The notes beneath the pieces were generated by a model. That model did not search any database. It was not told where the DNA came from and saw only the letters and a program-made list of their open reading frames with translations. This document shows, piece after piece, positions 53,020-60,808 of a stretch of 64,000 bases of DNA; the stretch's first letter is position 1; each line of letters starts with the position of its first letter. The translations under genes were made by a program, and so were the position numbers. This stretch comes from Agarivorans sp. Alg241-V36 (GTDB taxonomy: Bacteria > Pseudomonadota > Gammaproteobacteria > Enterobacterales > Celerinatantimonadaceae). Where the stretch lies: positions 186,289-250,288 of the forward strand of contig NZ_UNRE01000002.1 in the NCBI RefSeq assembly GCF_900537085.1, read 5' to 3'.

Positions 53020-53784
53020 CTAGTTTCGACCAGCCATTACTCCGCCATCTACATTCCACACCGCGCCGGTAACCCAATCGGCTTTATCACTCAGTAAAAA
53101 GCTCACGGTATTGGCAACATCAGCTACTTGGCCAATTCTACCGATAGGGTGAAAGCCATCGAAGCCAGCTAAGCTTTCATCTAGTGCTTCTGGTTCAATA
53201 AAGGCTTGGTAGATCGGCGTTTTTACTACCGCAGGTGCTACCGCATTTACTCGAATATCATATTCGGCTAGCTCCATTGCTAAGTGTTGGGTTAGCGCAT
53301 GCAAACCTGCTTTAGCCATAGAGTAGGCTGATGACGGTGTGGCTTTAACCGCTTGGTGGGCCCACATCGAGCCTATGTTGACGATACTGCCACCCTGATG
53401 CTTAATCATATTTTGCGCAACAGCTTGGGTAATGAAAAATAGCGCTTGGTTCAATTGCATGTATTGCAGATAGTCGCTTTCGCTGTGTTCTAAAAATGCC
53501 GTTGGCTTGAAGTAGCCGGCAGCATTGACTAGTTGGTTTATTGGCGCGTAGTCAGCAATCGTTTGTTGTAATTGGCTCACTTGCTCAGCTTGGTACAAAT
53601 CACACTGCCAAGTAATAAGCTCCCCCAGATCTGACAATTGTTGTTTGGCATCGGCGAGCTTCTGCTTCGAACGACCAACAATAATTACCGCTTTACCTTG
53701 TTCTAAAAGTTGTTTCGCTGTGGCGTAGCCAATGCCGCTAGAACCACCAATAATTAAACTGTAAGACTGAGTTGGCTGGGTCAT
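53020..53784 (-). CDS. Short-chain dehydrogenase/reductase
   Basis: The 254-residue enzyme has the NAD(P) site IIGGSSGIGYATAKQL, NAAG in LVNAAGYFKPTAF, Ser in IVNIGSMWAHQ and YxxxK in SAYSMAKAGLHAL. Its end, WVTGAVWNVDGGVMAGRN, is typical of the classical SDR group. Substrate unknown. I took ATG 53784 because AAGGA lies 7 bases before it; a longer frame from 53832 lacks a site. The divergent HxlR gene probably controls it. Confidence 0.9.
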   Translation of the reverse strand: MTQPTQSYSLIIGGSSGIGYATAKQLLEQGKAVIIVGRSKQKLADAKQQLSDLGELITWQCDLYQAEQVSQLQQTIADYAPINQLVNAAGYFKPTAFLEHSESDYLQYMQLNQALFFITQAVAQNMIKHQGGSIVNIGSMWAHQAVKATPSSAYSMAKAGLHALTQHLAMELAEYDIRVNAVAPAVVKTPIYQAFIEPEALDESLAGFDGFHPIGRIGQVADVANTVSFLLSDKADWVTGAVWNVDGGVMAGRN

Positions 53785-53862
53785 GCTAAATCCTTGATAA
53801 GTGTTTGAGTTCCAGTCCATCTTATGGAACATTTAACTACCAAGAAAAGTAGGCACAAATTC

Positions 53863-53875
53863 GTACCGTAGGTAC
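53863..53875. promoter_or_regulatory. Likely HxlR operator
   Basis: gtacc-gta-ggtac is an interrupted palindrome in the 107 bases between the divergent SDR and HxlR genes, a position common for HxlR binding sites. The longer matching parts aaaagta (53845) and tactttt (53873) flank it and may extend the site. Confidence 0.5.
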
Positions 53876-53891
53876 TTTTGAGTACATCTTA

Positions 53892-54227
53892 ATGAAAAAT
53901 AACGAGTTATTATTTTCACGAAAATCAGCTCCTGAGCGTAGTGCGCGCATGGTTGAAACCATTTATGGCTGTAAATGGTCACTAACGGTGTATCAATTAT
54001 TAGCTAATGGAATTAATCGACCAGGAGAAATGGTGCGCAATGTAGAGGGTTTATCTACTAAGGTGCTTAACGAATGTTTGCGCAAAAACTTAGAGTTTGG
54101 GATTTTGCGGCGTATCGAGTATCCAGAGGTTCCTCCTCGGGTGGAATATCAAGTTACCGAATTTGGCGACAAGTTCTTACGTATTTTGGAGCAGCTAGAA
54201 GAGCTACAGCAAGAGCTCGCTCAATAG
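53892..54227 (+). CDS. HxlR-family transcriptional regulator
   Basis: The 111-residue regulator is a single winged helix-turn-helix of the HxlR type: ETIYGCKWSLTVYQLLANGI, RPGEMVRNVEGLSTKVLNEC, LRKNLEFGILRRIEYPEVPP and RVEYQVTEFG. One Cys (GCKW) lies where some relatives sense electrophiles or oxidants. No good ribosome site precedes ATG 53892, so it might be translated from a nearly leaderless message. It is divergent from the SDR gene. Confidence 0.92.
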   Translation: MKNNELLFSRKSAPERSARMVETIYGCKWSLTVYQLLANGINRPGEMVRNVEGLSTKVLNECLRKNLEFGILRRIEYPEVPPRVEYQVTEFGDKFLRILEQLEELQQELAQ

Positions 54228-54297
54228 CATAATTGGTTGATCGTTTTAGCTTTTAGCTGCGTTAAACCTAGGTTGAAAAGATTTGTTAAGGCAAGCA

Positions 54298-55761
54298 ATG
54301 AGCACACAACTTCTCTGGTTTAGAAACGATTTACGCACGAAAGATAATCAAGCCTTAAGTACTGCAGTACAAAGTGGTGATGCTGTATTGGCGGTATATA
54401 CCTTGTGCACCAAGCAATGGCAGCAACATCACTTAGCGCCTATCCAGGCAGATTTAATCGTGCGTCGCTTAGTTCAGCTTCAACAAGATCTAGCGCTGCT
54501 TAACATTCCCTTGGTAGTGGCTGAGTTGGCTAGTTTTAAACAGGTACCAGAGTATTTGTTAGGCTTGTGCCAACAACATCAAATTACCGATGTACATTGC
54601 CATTATCAATATGAGTTAAACGAGCAAGTGCGCGATGAAGCAGTGGAGCACCTGCTTAACCAGCAAGCGATTAGCTTTAATCGTCACCACGGAGAGTGTG
54701 TGGTGAAGCCTGGTTGCGTACTCACTAAAAGTGGCGAGAACTTTAAGGTGTTTACACCTTTTCGTAAGGCATGGTTGGCTAGCTTAACTGAGCAGTCTTT
54801 TAGCCCCTTAGGTTCGCCTGCTGCGGTAAATAAAAGCTTAATCTCTCAGCCTCTCATGCAGCTGCTTGAGCAGCCGCCAGAGATAGGCTGCTCTTACCCG
54901 CGAGAGGATAGTAATGCTTGGGCTAGCGATGACCAAAAAATCATTCAGCAATTACGAGATTTTAGTGCAAGCAAGGCTAGCGATTACAAAGAACACCGCG
55001 ATATTCCAGCACTTGATGCTACTAGTGGTTTGTCGCCTTACTTGGCCTTGGGAATGTTATCGGCACGCCAATGTTTAGCTAGGCTTTATTTGGAGCATGC
55101 TGAGGATATTGCTTCGCAACAAGGCGGTGCGTTTACTTGGTTGAGCGAAATTATTTGGCGCGAATTTTACCGTCATTTAATCGCTGCTAACCCTCGATTA
55201 TGTAAAGGAGAGGCCTACCTAGGATGGACCGAGTCTGTAGCTTGGCAAAGCGATAAGGCCTTACTTGAAGCTTGGCAGCAAGGCCAAACGGGTTACCCGA
55301 TAGTAGATGCTGCGATGCAGCAACTTAAGCAAACGGGCTGGATGCACAATCGCCTGCGGATGGTGGTGGCCAGCTTTTTAAGCAAAGACTTACTGATTGA
55401 TTGGCGCGAAGGTGAGCGCTGGTTTTTGCAGCATCTCATCGACGGAGACTTTGCCTCGAATAACGGCGGCTGGCAATGGGCGGCGTCAACCGGCACCGAT
55501 GCGCAACCCTACTTTCGTATTTTTAACCCCACCACTCAGGCCCAGCGTTTTGATCCTGAGGGCGAATTTGTGCGGGCTTGGCTTCCTGAGTTAGCGCAAG
55601 TTCCCGGTAAACATGCTCACACCCCGCATACCTGGGCCGAAAAGAATGGCTTGTTGATAAACTACCCCTTGCCAATAGTTGACCACGGCCAGCAACGCAA
55701 ACAAGCGCTGCACTTATTTGAACAGGCAAAAAGCGCCGAGAAAGCTAAAAACACCGCTTGA
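54298..55761 (+). CDS. phrB: Deoxyribodipyrimidine photolyase
   Basis: The 487-residue enzyme repairs UV-induced cyclobutane pyrimidine dimers with blue light. The N-terminal photolyase domain opens with QLLWFRNDLRTKDNQAL. The C-terminal FAD-binding domain shows WLSEIIWREFYRHLI, GYPIVDAAMQQLKQTGWMHN, RLRMVVASFLSKDLLIDWR and GDFASNNGGWQWAASTGTDA. Length matches class I CPD photolyases with MTHF antenna. ATG 54298 has AAGG 6 bases before it; an earlier in-frame start at 54283 adds 5 residues. Its stop codon lies inside the -35 element of the downstream CueR promoter. Confidence 0.95.
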   Translation: MSTQLLWFRNDLRTKDNQALSTAVQSGDAVLAVYTLCTKQWQQHHLAPIQADLIVRRLVQLQQDLALLNIPLVVAELASFKQVPEYLLGLCQQHQITDVHCHYQYELNEQVRDEAVEHLLNQQAISFNRHHGECVVKPGCVLTKSGENFKVFTPFRKAWLASLTEQSFSPLGSPAAVNKSLISQPLMQLLEQPPEIGCSYPREDSNAWASDDQKIIQQLRDFSASKASDYKEHRDIPALDATSGLSPYLALGMLSARQCLARLYLEHAEDIASQQGGAFTWLSEIIWREFYRHLIAANPRLCKGEAYLGWTESVAWQSDKALLEAWQQGQTGYPIVDAAMQQLKQTGWMHNRLRMVVASFLSKDLLIDWREGERWFLQHLIDGDFASNNGGWQWAASTGTDAQPYFRIFNPTTQAQRFDPEGEFVRAWLPELAQVPGKHAHTPHTWAEKNGLLINYPLPIVDHGQQRKQALHLFEQAKSAEKAKNTA

Positions 55762-55788
55762 CCTTCCCCTTGCGGGAAGGTTTACACT
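55758..55788 (+). promoter_or_regulatory. CueR-type copper-responsive promoter of copA
   Basis: TTGACC (55758-55763) and TACACT (55783-55788) are separated by 19 bases, the spacing MerR-type activators need. Between them lies ccttcccc-ttg-cgggaagg, which matches the CueR box known before E. coli copA and cueO. The -35 overlaps the photolyase TGA stop. It drives copA at 55822. Confidence 0.92.
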
Positions 55789-55821
55789 GTACTCCAAGTG
55801 CTAATGCCTGTGGAGTAGCAA

Positions 55822-58212
55822 ATGACTCAAACTTTGGTTTTCCCCTTACGTGGCTTACGTTGTGCCGGCTGTGTTGGCAAGGTTGAAAAGCTCCTGTCTG
55901 GGCAGCAAGGTGTGTCTGAAGTCTCGGTTAACTTGGCCCTCAACCAAGTTCGCTTAGATAGTGCGACTCCTGCATTGTTACCCAAGCTTCGTCAGCTATT
56001 AGCTGAGCAGGGTTTTGATATTCCCTTTGTGCGTCATTGTTGGCAAATAGAAGGCCTAAACTGTGCGAGTTGTGTGAGTAAGCTGGAAAATGCCTTAGCC
56101 AAGCTTGAAGGCATCGATAAGGTCAATGTTAATCTCGCCTTAAACCAAGTTAGTTTTGAGCTATTGCCCGATGCTCAAGACCTCGCTCAAGTGAAGCAAG
56201 CTTTAACAAGCAATGGTTTCACCCTTAAGCAAAGCGCTACAAACTCAAGCAATCCTCCAGCTACCTCTTTACCTTGGCGTTTATTGTTGAGCATGGCTTT
56301 ATCTTTCCCCTTGGTGCTGCCAATGCTAGTGAGTAGCTTTACTGTGCCTGCCTTGTGGCAGTTTTTACTCGCTACTCCGGTACAGTTTTTTATCGCTAAG
56401 CCCTTTTACCGTGGGGCATTTCAAGCGTTAAAACAGGGCAGTAGCACCATGGATACCTTAGTGGTATTGGGCACAAGTACCGCCTATTTTTATAGTATTT
56501 ACCTGTGGATGAGTGGGCTGGTGGGGCATTTATACTTTGAAGCCGCAGCAGTGATCATTACGCTTATTTTGCTGGGTAAATATTTAGAAGAGCGAGCCAA
56601 GCAACGGGCTGCAAAAAGCATTGCCGAGTTGGTAAACCTTAGCCCGCAACGCGCCTTACGAGTTAACCAACAAGGGCTGAGCGAAGAAGTCGATGTCGCA
56701 GACTTGCGCATTGGTGATGTGATTTTGGTTAAGCCGGGCGAACAAATTGCCGCAGACGGTCAAGTTAGCTGGGGCAGTAGCGAGGTATCAGAAGCTGTTA
56801 TCACCGGCGAAAGCGTTCCTTTAGAGAAATCGCTTAATGACTCGGTACTTGCTGGCAGTTTAAATGGCTCGGGTTTATTGCAAGTGAAAGTCACGGCAGA
56901 AAACCAAGATAGTACTTTGAGTAAAATTATCCAATTAGTGAGTGAAGCTCAATCTGGTAAAGCGCCGATACAAGGTTTGGTGGATAAAATAAGCCACTAT
57001 TTTGTTCCAATAGTATTGCTAATCGCCTTAGCAACCTTGTTAGTCTGGACGGCTTTGGGCGATGTTAATCAAGGGCTGATTGCTGCAGTGTCGGTGCTGG
57101 TGATTGCTTGTCCTTGCGCGCTGGGCTTAGCAACCCCTACCGCCTTAGTCGCCGGCACCGGACGCGGAGCAAAGTTGGGGATTTTGTATCGCAACATTCA
57201 AGCGCTTGAGCTTAGCCATAAGGTTAGCGATGTGGTGTTTGATAAAACCGGAACCTTAACGCAAGGTAAGCCTAGTTTAGTCAAACTTGCAGTTAGCGAT
57301 AATATTAGCCAACAGGAATTAATTCGCTTGGCGGCGAGTGCTCAACAAGGAAGCCAGCATCCTTTGGCGAGCGCTATGTTAACCGCTGCAGAATCCCTTC
57401 CTCTAGCGCCATTAAATTACTTTAATAGTTATCCGGGTTTAGGCATAGAAGCTCAACTCCGCCTCGATGATGAAGCTGATTCAATCTTCTATCTCGGCAA
57501 TCTTAGCCTTATAGAGCAGCGTGTAGAAAACAGCATCGAGCAAGCTTTATCGCCTCAATTGCAGTCTAATGCCGAGCAATGGCTAGCTGAAGGCTTCACC
57601 ACTGTTTATGTGGCAAATCAACAGCAAGTATTGGGCGTGCTGGCCTTTAAAGATGAAATGCGAAGCAATGCTAAAGCTGCGGTAAAGGCCTTGCAAAGCT
57701 TGGCCTTAAACACGCATTTGCTCAGTGGTGATGCTAAACCGGTGACTCAGGATTTTGCTAAGCAAGTAGCGATTCCGCATTGGCAAGGCGAGTTGCTACC
57801 CGAGCAAAAGTTGGCGCAAGTTAGTCAGATGCAAGCGCAAGATTACGTAATAATGATGCTGGGTGACGGTGTTAATGATGCACCTGCTTTGGCTAAGGCC
57901 GATGTTGGCATTGCCATGGGAGGCGGTAGCGATATCGCCCTAAATAGTGCCGATATAGTGTTAATGAGAGACGATCCTTTGTTGATTGCACAGGCGATTG
58001 CCTTAGCGAAACAAACCTGGCGAACACTGCAGCAAAACTTGTTTTGGGCTTTTATCTACAACCTTATTGGAATCCCCATTGCGGCAATGGGTTTACTCAA
58101 TCCCGCTTTTGCTGGCGCGGCGATGGCCTTAAGTTCGGTGTGTGTCGTGAGCAATGCGGTGAGACTTAATTACTGGAAAAGTCCAATTACTCTCGGTGAA
58201 AAGGACGTTTAG
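55822..58212 (+). CDS. copA: Copper-exporting P1B-type ATPase
   Basis: The 796-residue pump exports Cu(I) from the cytoplasm. It has two N-terminal metal-binding domains (GLRCAGCVGKVE, Cys14 and Cys17; GLNCASCVSKLE, Cys81 and Cys84), then membrane helices, TGES at 328-331, the transport motif ACPCALGLATP with CPC at 430-432, phosphorylation site DKTGTLT with Asp474, and the hinge GDGVNDAPALAKADVGIAMG. Length and order match E. coli CopA. A CueR-type promoter lies just upstream, and cueR follows in the same operon, so the pair should be copper-induced and self-regulating. Confidence 0.97.
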   Translation: MTQTLVFPLRGLRCAGCVGKVEKLLSGQQGVSEVSVNLALNQVRLDSATPALLPKLRQLLAEQGFDIPFVRHCWQIEGLNCASCVSKLENALAKLEGIDKVNVNLALNQVSFELLPDAQDLAQVKQALTSNGFTLKQSATNSSNPPATSLPWRLLLSMALSFPLVLPMLVSSFTVPALWQFLLATPVQFFIAKPFYRGAFQALKQGSSTMDTLVVLGTSTAYFYSIYLWMSGLVGHLYFEAAAVIITLILLGKYLEERAKQRAAKSIAELVNLSPQRALRVNQQGLSEEVDVADLRIGDVILVKPGEQIAADGQVSWGSSEVSEAVITGESVPLEKSLNDSVLAGSLNGSGLLQVKVTAENQDSTLSKIIQLVSEAQSGKAPIQGLVDKISHYFVPIVLLIALATLLVWTALGDVNQGLIAAVSVLVIACPCALGLATPTALVAGTGRGAKLGILYRNIQALELSHKVSDVVFDKTGTLTQGKPSLVKLAVSDNISQQELIRLAASAQQGSQHPLASAMLTAAESLPLAPLNYFNSYPGLGIEAQLRLDDEADSIFYLGNLSLIEQRVENSIEQALSPQLQSNAEQWLAEGFTTVYVANQQQVLGVLAFKDEMRSNAKAAVKALQSLALNTHLLSGDAKPVTQDFAKQVAIPHWQGELLPEQKLAQVSQMQAQDYVIMMLGDGVNDAPALAKADVGIAMGGGSDIALNSADIVLMRDDPLLIAQAIALAKQTWRTLQQNLFWAFIYNLIGIPIAAMGLLNPAFAGAAMALSSVCVVSNAVRLNYWKSPITLGEKDV

Positions 58213-58214
58213 TG

Positions 58215-58604
58215 ATGATCAAAATTGGTGAAGCGGCCAAGCTTAGCGGTTTGTCGATAAAAACAGTACGTTATTACCACGACGTCGGTTTAGTTGAAGC
58301 GCTGAAAGCAGCAAATGGCTATCGCTATTACAATGAGCTGCAAATAAGGCATTTACGTTTTTTAGGTAATTGCAGGGAGCTTGGGTTTAGCTTAAGCCAG
58401 AGTCAACAATTGTTGTCTTTGTACGTAGATAAGCAGCGTAGCGCCAGCGAAGTAAAGCACATCGCGATTGAACATCTTAGCGAGATAGAGCAACGCATTG
58501 AGCAACTTCAACAGTTGCAGCATAGCTTAGCCAAAATGGTGGATTGTTGTCATGGCGATGCTCGCCCCGACTGCCCAATTATTGATGGCTTAGCGGAGAG
58601 ATAG
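58215..58604 (+). CDS. cueR: CueR, copper-responsive MerR-family activator
   Basis: The 129-residue regulator has a MerR helix-turn-helix (KIGEAAKLSGLSIKTVRYYH, NGYRYYNELQIRHLRF), a dimerisation helix, and the C-terminal Cu(I) loop CCHGDARPDCPI. Cys112 and Cys120 fall exactly at the positions of the two Cu ligands of E. coli CueR. It activates copA by untwisting the 19-base spacer at 55758-55788. ATG 58215 lies just past the copA stop, so translation is coupled. GTG 58212 is a less likely start. Confidence 0.95.
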   Translation: MIKIGEAAKLSGLSIKTVRYYHDVGLVEALKAANGYRYYNELQIRHLRFLGNCRELGFSLSQSQQLLSLYVDKQRSASEVKHIAIEHLSEIEQRIEQLQQLQHSLAKMVDCCHGDARPDCPIIDGLAER

Positions 58605-58611
58605 TGTTTGT

Positions 58612-58890
58612 TTAGCTGCGGCGCAGCCTCACCACCTTCATTATCTCAAACTCGAAGCCTGCACGCAGCTGCTGGCTTGGGTAGTAACTTAGGTTTACCC
58701 GAGCGCCTTTTAGATCTTGGTAGCGTTGCTTACGTTTATAGATAAAAGGCACATCGTAGCCCGCGATCATTAGGGTATGTAAGATCCAGTCTCCTTCCTC
58801 ACGCTGCACATGTGACGCCACTTTTACATTTTCTGAATGTATTAGTGCAGGGCGTTTTTTTAGTAAGCTTTCTGGATCTTTTTTCAGCAT
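58612..58890 (-). CDS. Conserved hypothetical protein
   Basis: The 92-residue basic protein has a helix-rich start (LKKDPESLLKKRPALIHSEN) and a beta-like second half, including GYDVPFIYKRKQRYQDLKGA, NLSYYPSQQLRAGFEFEIM and a basic end KVVRLRRS. I recognise similar short proteins in other gammaproteobacteria but no named function. The basic tail and YKRKQ segment could bind nucleic acid, as a guess. It lies 6 bases after ppnP in one leftward operon. Confidence 0.7.
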   Translation of the reverse strand: MLKKDPESLLKKRPALIHSENVKVASHVQREEGDWILHTLMIAGYDVPFIYKRKQRYQDLKGARVNLSYYPSQQLRAGFEFEIMKVVRLRRS

Positions 58891-58896
58891 GTTAGC

Positions 58897-59178
58897 TTAG
58901 CCGTAAACACATAGGTAGGCGGTTTCTGTTGGCACTTTTAGTTGAAACTTTGCATTGCCAGGTACGTTGAACTTGTCGCCATCTTTATAGCTGTTCCACT
59001 CAGTTTCACCAGGCAGTTTAACAATCAATTCGCCAGCTACTACAACCATTAGTTCTGGCTCAGCAGTGCCAAACTCGTATTCACCTACTGCCATTACACC
59101 AACAGAAGATGGCTTCTCTTTACCGGAGAATCCGATTGATTTCACTTGTCCGTCAAAGTATTCATTACTCTTTAACAT
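58897..59178 (-). CDS. ppnP: Pyrimidine/purine nucleoside phosphorylase PpnP
   Basis: The 93-residue enzyme cleaves many nucleosides with phosphate to free base and ribose-1-phosphate. The single cupin-like domain is clear: [51 protein letters not shown] and [16 protein letters not shown]. Length matches E. coli PpnP (YaiE). The second of two ATGs (59178) is preferred, with AAGGA 6 bases upstream. It is followed by a small unknown gene. Together with add it points to nucleoside salvage. Confidence 0.93.
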   Translation of the reverse strand: MLKSNEYFDGQVKSIGFSGKEKPSSVGVMAVGEYEFGTAEPELMVVVAGELIVKLPGETEWNSYKDGDKFNVPGNAKFQLKVPTETAYLCVYG

Positions 59179-59265
59179 CATATTTCCTTGTCTGAATCGA
59201 TTGTGCGAAAGCGCAGGCTAGCATAATGTTAGGATATTTGGATCGACTAATGAGTTATTTGCACA

Positions 59266-59523
59266 ATGAATGAACAGTCCTTATCGGCAAATGAGCCTTT
59301 TGATAAAACCTTATTGCTTAAGGTAGCGCGTCATAAAATGCCATTTGGTAAATATGCAGGCCGGGAGATTATTCGCCTACCTGAAGAATACTTACTCTGG
59401 TTTGTTAATAACGATGGTTTTCCTAAAGGGGAGCTTGGTCAATTAATGGCATTAGCCCTTGAAATTCAAATAGCTGGCTTAGAAAAAATCATCTGGCCAC
59501 TTATTGATACAAAACATCAATAA
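59266..59523 (+). CDS. DUF3820 family protein
   Basis: The 85-residue cytoplasmic protein fits DUF3820: KMPFGKYAGREIIRLPEEYL, LWFVNNDGFPKGELGQLMAL and ALEIQIAGLEKII. Many relatives are small proteins with no known role; the first block resembles a motif seen in some putative quorum- or nuclease-associated proteins. It starts at ATG 59266, with no strong ribosome site. It is divergent from ppnP, with 87 bases between. Confidence 0.85.
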   Translation: MNEQSLSANEPFDKTLLLKVARHKMPFGKYAGREIIRLPEEYLLWFVNNDGFPKGELGQLMALALEIQIAGLEKIIWPLIDTKHQ

Positions 59524-59798
59524 CTTTAATTGCCAACTGGTTGTTTTTCGTTCATCTCTTTGCTAGCGTGTTAATTCTAAATGCTTTTGTTCAGAACTTT
59601 AATCAAAATTTAACAGTTTATTGATGGTTGAGGGCTGATCTTATTGAGTATTTAGTAGAGAATGTAAAACGCTTTAGCAATGCTTGTTGATAGTCCAAAG
59701 TTTTTCCTGGTTCTAAGTTATTTAGGTGTGGTTAAATTTTTGTCGCTGGCTTGCCTAGCAAATACGTTAAATTGCACTTGAAATATGAGAGGACGATA

Positions 59799-60011
59799 AT
59801 GTCAGGTCAGGGATTATCAGGAACCGTAAAATGGTTCAACGATGAAAAAGGTTTTGGTTTTATTGCACAAGAGAAAGGTCCGGACGTTTTTGTTCACTTT
59901 CGCGCTATCAACGGTAACGGTCGCCGTACCTTAACTGAAGGTCAATCGGTAACGTTTGATGTTGTTCAAGGCCAAAAAGGCCCGCAAGCTGAAAACGTAA
60001 CTGCCCTTTAA
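59799..60011 (+). CDS. Cold-shock protein, CspA family
   Basis: The 70-residue protein is a single cold-shock domain with both RNA-binding motifs: KGFGFI (RNP1) and DVFVHF (RNP2). It melts structure in mRNA and helps translation in the cold or in normal growth. ATG 59799 has GAGAGGA about 7 bases before it and gives the usual short N-terminus; a frame from 59751 would be too long. The 275 bases upstream are AT-rich and could carry the long structured leader typical of cold-induced csp genes. A strong terminator follows. Confidence 0.95.
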   Translation: MSGQGLSGTVKWFNDEKGFGFIAQEKGPDVFVHFRAINGNGRRTLTEGQSVTFDVVQGQKGPQAENVTAL

Positions 60012-60037
60012 TTCACGCAGTTGTCTGTTTCAGTTAA

Positions 60038-60068
60038 AACGCTATCACTTAGATAGCGTTTTTTTTTG
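60038..60068 (+). terminator. Rho-independent terminator of the cold-shock gene
   Basis: The 9-bp stem aacgctatc/gatagcgtt encloses a 5-base loop and is followed by a run of eight T. Confidence 0.95.
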
Positions 60069-60228
60069 TTTACACATACGACTAAGGTTGAATACTTATA
60101 GTGTTGTCAGCGAGTTAGCTGCTTTGTTAATCTAATCCGGTGCAAAAGTTGAAAGATTTTTTAGCTGTTCAGGTCTGTGTAGGGCGATCCATTTCGACCT
60201 TATTCATTAAATAAGGATAGATTAGACC

Positions 60229-60711
60229 GTGATTTCAAAATCTTGTTTGGTGCCAGAAATGCAAACTATTGCCGATAGTTTTTGGCATTATTCGGAACAG
60301 GTTTATTCAAGACCTGAAGTGAAGAAGCTGTGTTTATGGTTACAAGAGCAACACACCCGTAACGTAAACTTACTGCTGTGGTTGAGCTTTTGCCAACAGC
60401 AACGCTGGACAGTTAATTTAGAGTTATTGCTCACCCAAATTAAACATAGCGAACAGAAAATTACCGAGTTCCGCCGCCATCGCAAAAAGATGAAGCTCTA
60501 CCTCAGTGAAACTCAATACCAGCTGTTACTTAAACACGAACTTAAGCTTGAACGCCGCCAACAACAATTATTAGTGCTCAGCCAGCAGCGCCACCCAGGC
60601 CAACAAACTGCCGACGTAGCCTTAACTAACTACCTAAATCAGGCTGATGCATCAGCCCAGTATTTAGCCACAATGAACTTAGCCATTCTGGACAGCAAGT
60701 TGCAGCATTAA
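60229..60711 (+). CDS. TIGR02444 family protein
   Basis: The 160-residue helical protein matches the small TIGR02444 (DUF2390) family of gammaproteobacteria: FWHYSEQVYSRPEVKKLCLW, NVNLLLWLSFCQQQRW, followed by basic, Gln-rich helices. Function unknown. GTG 60229 is the likely start, with AAGGA about 13 bases upstream; ATG 60259 is an alternative. Its 3' end contains a 16-bp palindrome, ggctgatgcatcagcc, that is partly repeated just after the stop codon. Confidence 0.78.
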   Translation: MISKSCLVPEMQTIADSFWHYSEQVYSRPEVKKLCLWLQEQHTRNVNLLLWLSFCQQQRWTVNLELLLTQIKHSEQKITEFRRHRKKMKLYLSETQYQLLLKHELKLERRQQQLLVLSQQRHPGQQTADVALTNYLNQADASAQYLATMNLAILDSKLQH

Positions 60712-60775
60712 CTAAGCCCTTAACTAGGCTGAGGTATCAGCCCAGAAAATTGCCACTATGGACTCAGTCACTATC
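60634..60775. repeat. Imperfect tandem copy of the gene end
   Basis: About 57 bases at 60634-60690, within the TIGR02444 gene, align with 60719-60775 just after its stop, at about 70 percent identity by eye. Both carry a palindromic centre, ggctga-tgca-tcagcc and ggctga-ggta-tcagcc. The 85-base offset breaks the frame. It looks like an old local duplication or a pair of related hairpins. Confidence 0.6.
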
Positions 60776-60808
60776 AACTAGCTCAAGGTTAACTTGGTTA
60801 TACTCGAG

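Noticed and set aside
55758-55788. The ccttcccc/gggaagg hairpin as a terminator for the photolyase gene.
   Set aside because: No T-run follows. Its sequence, -35/-10 and 19-base spacer fit a CueR promoter instead.
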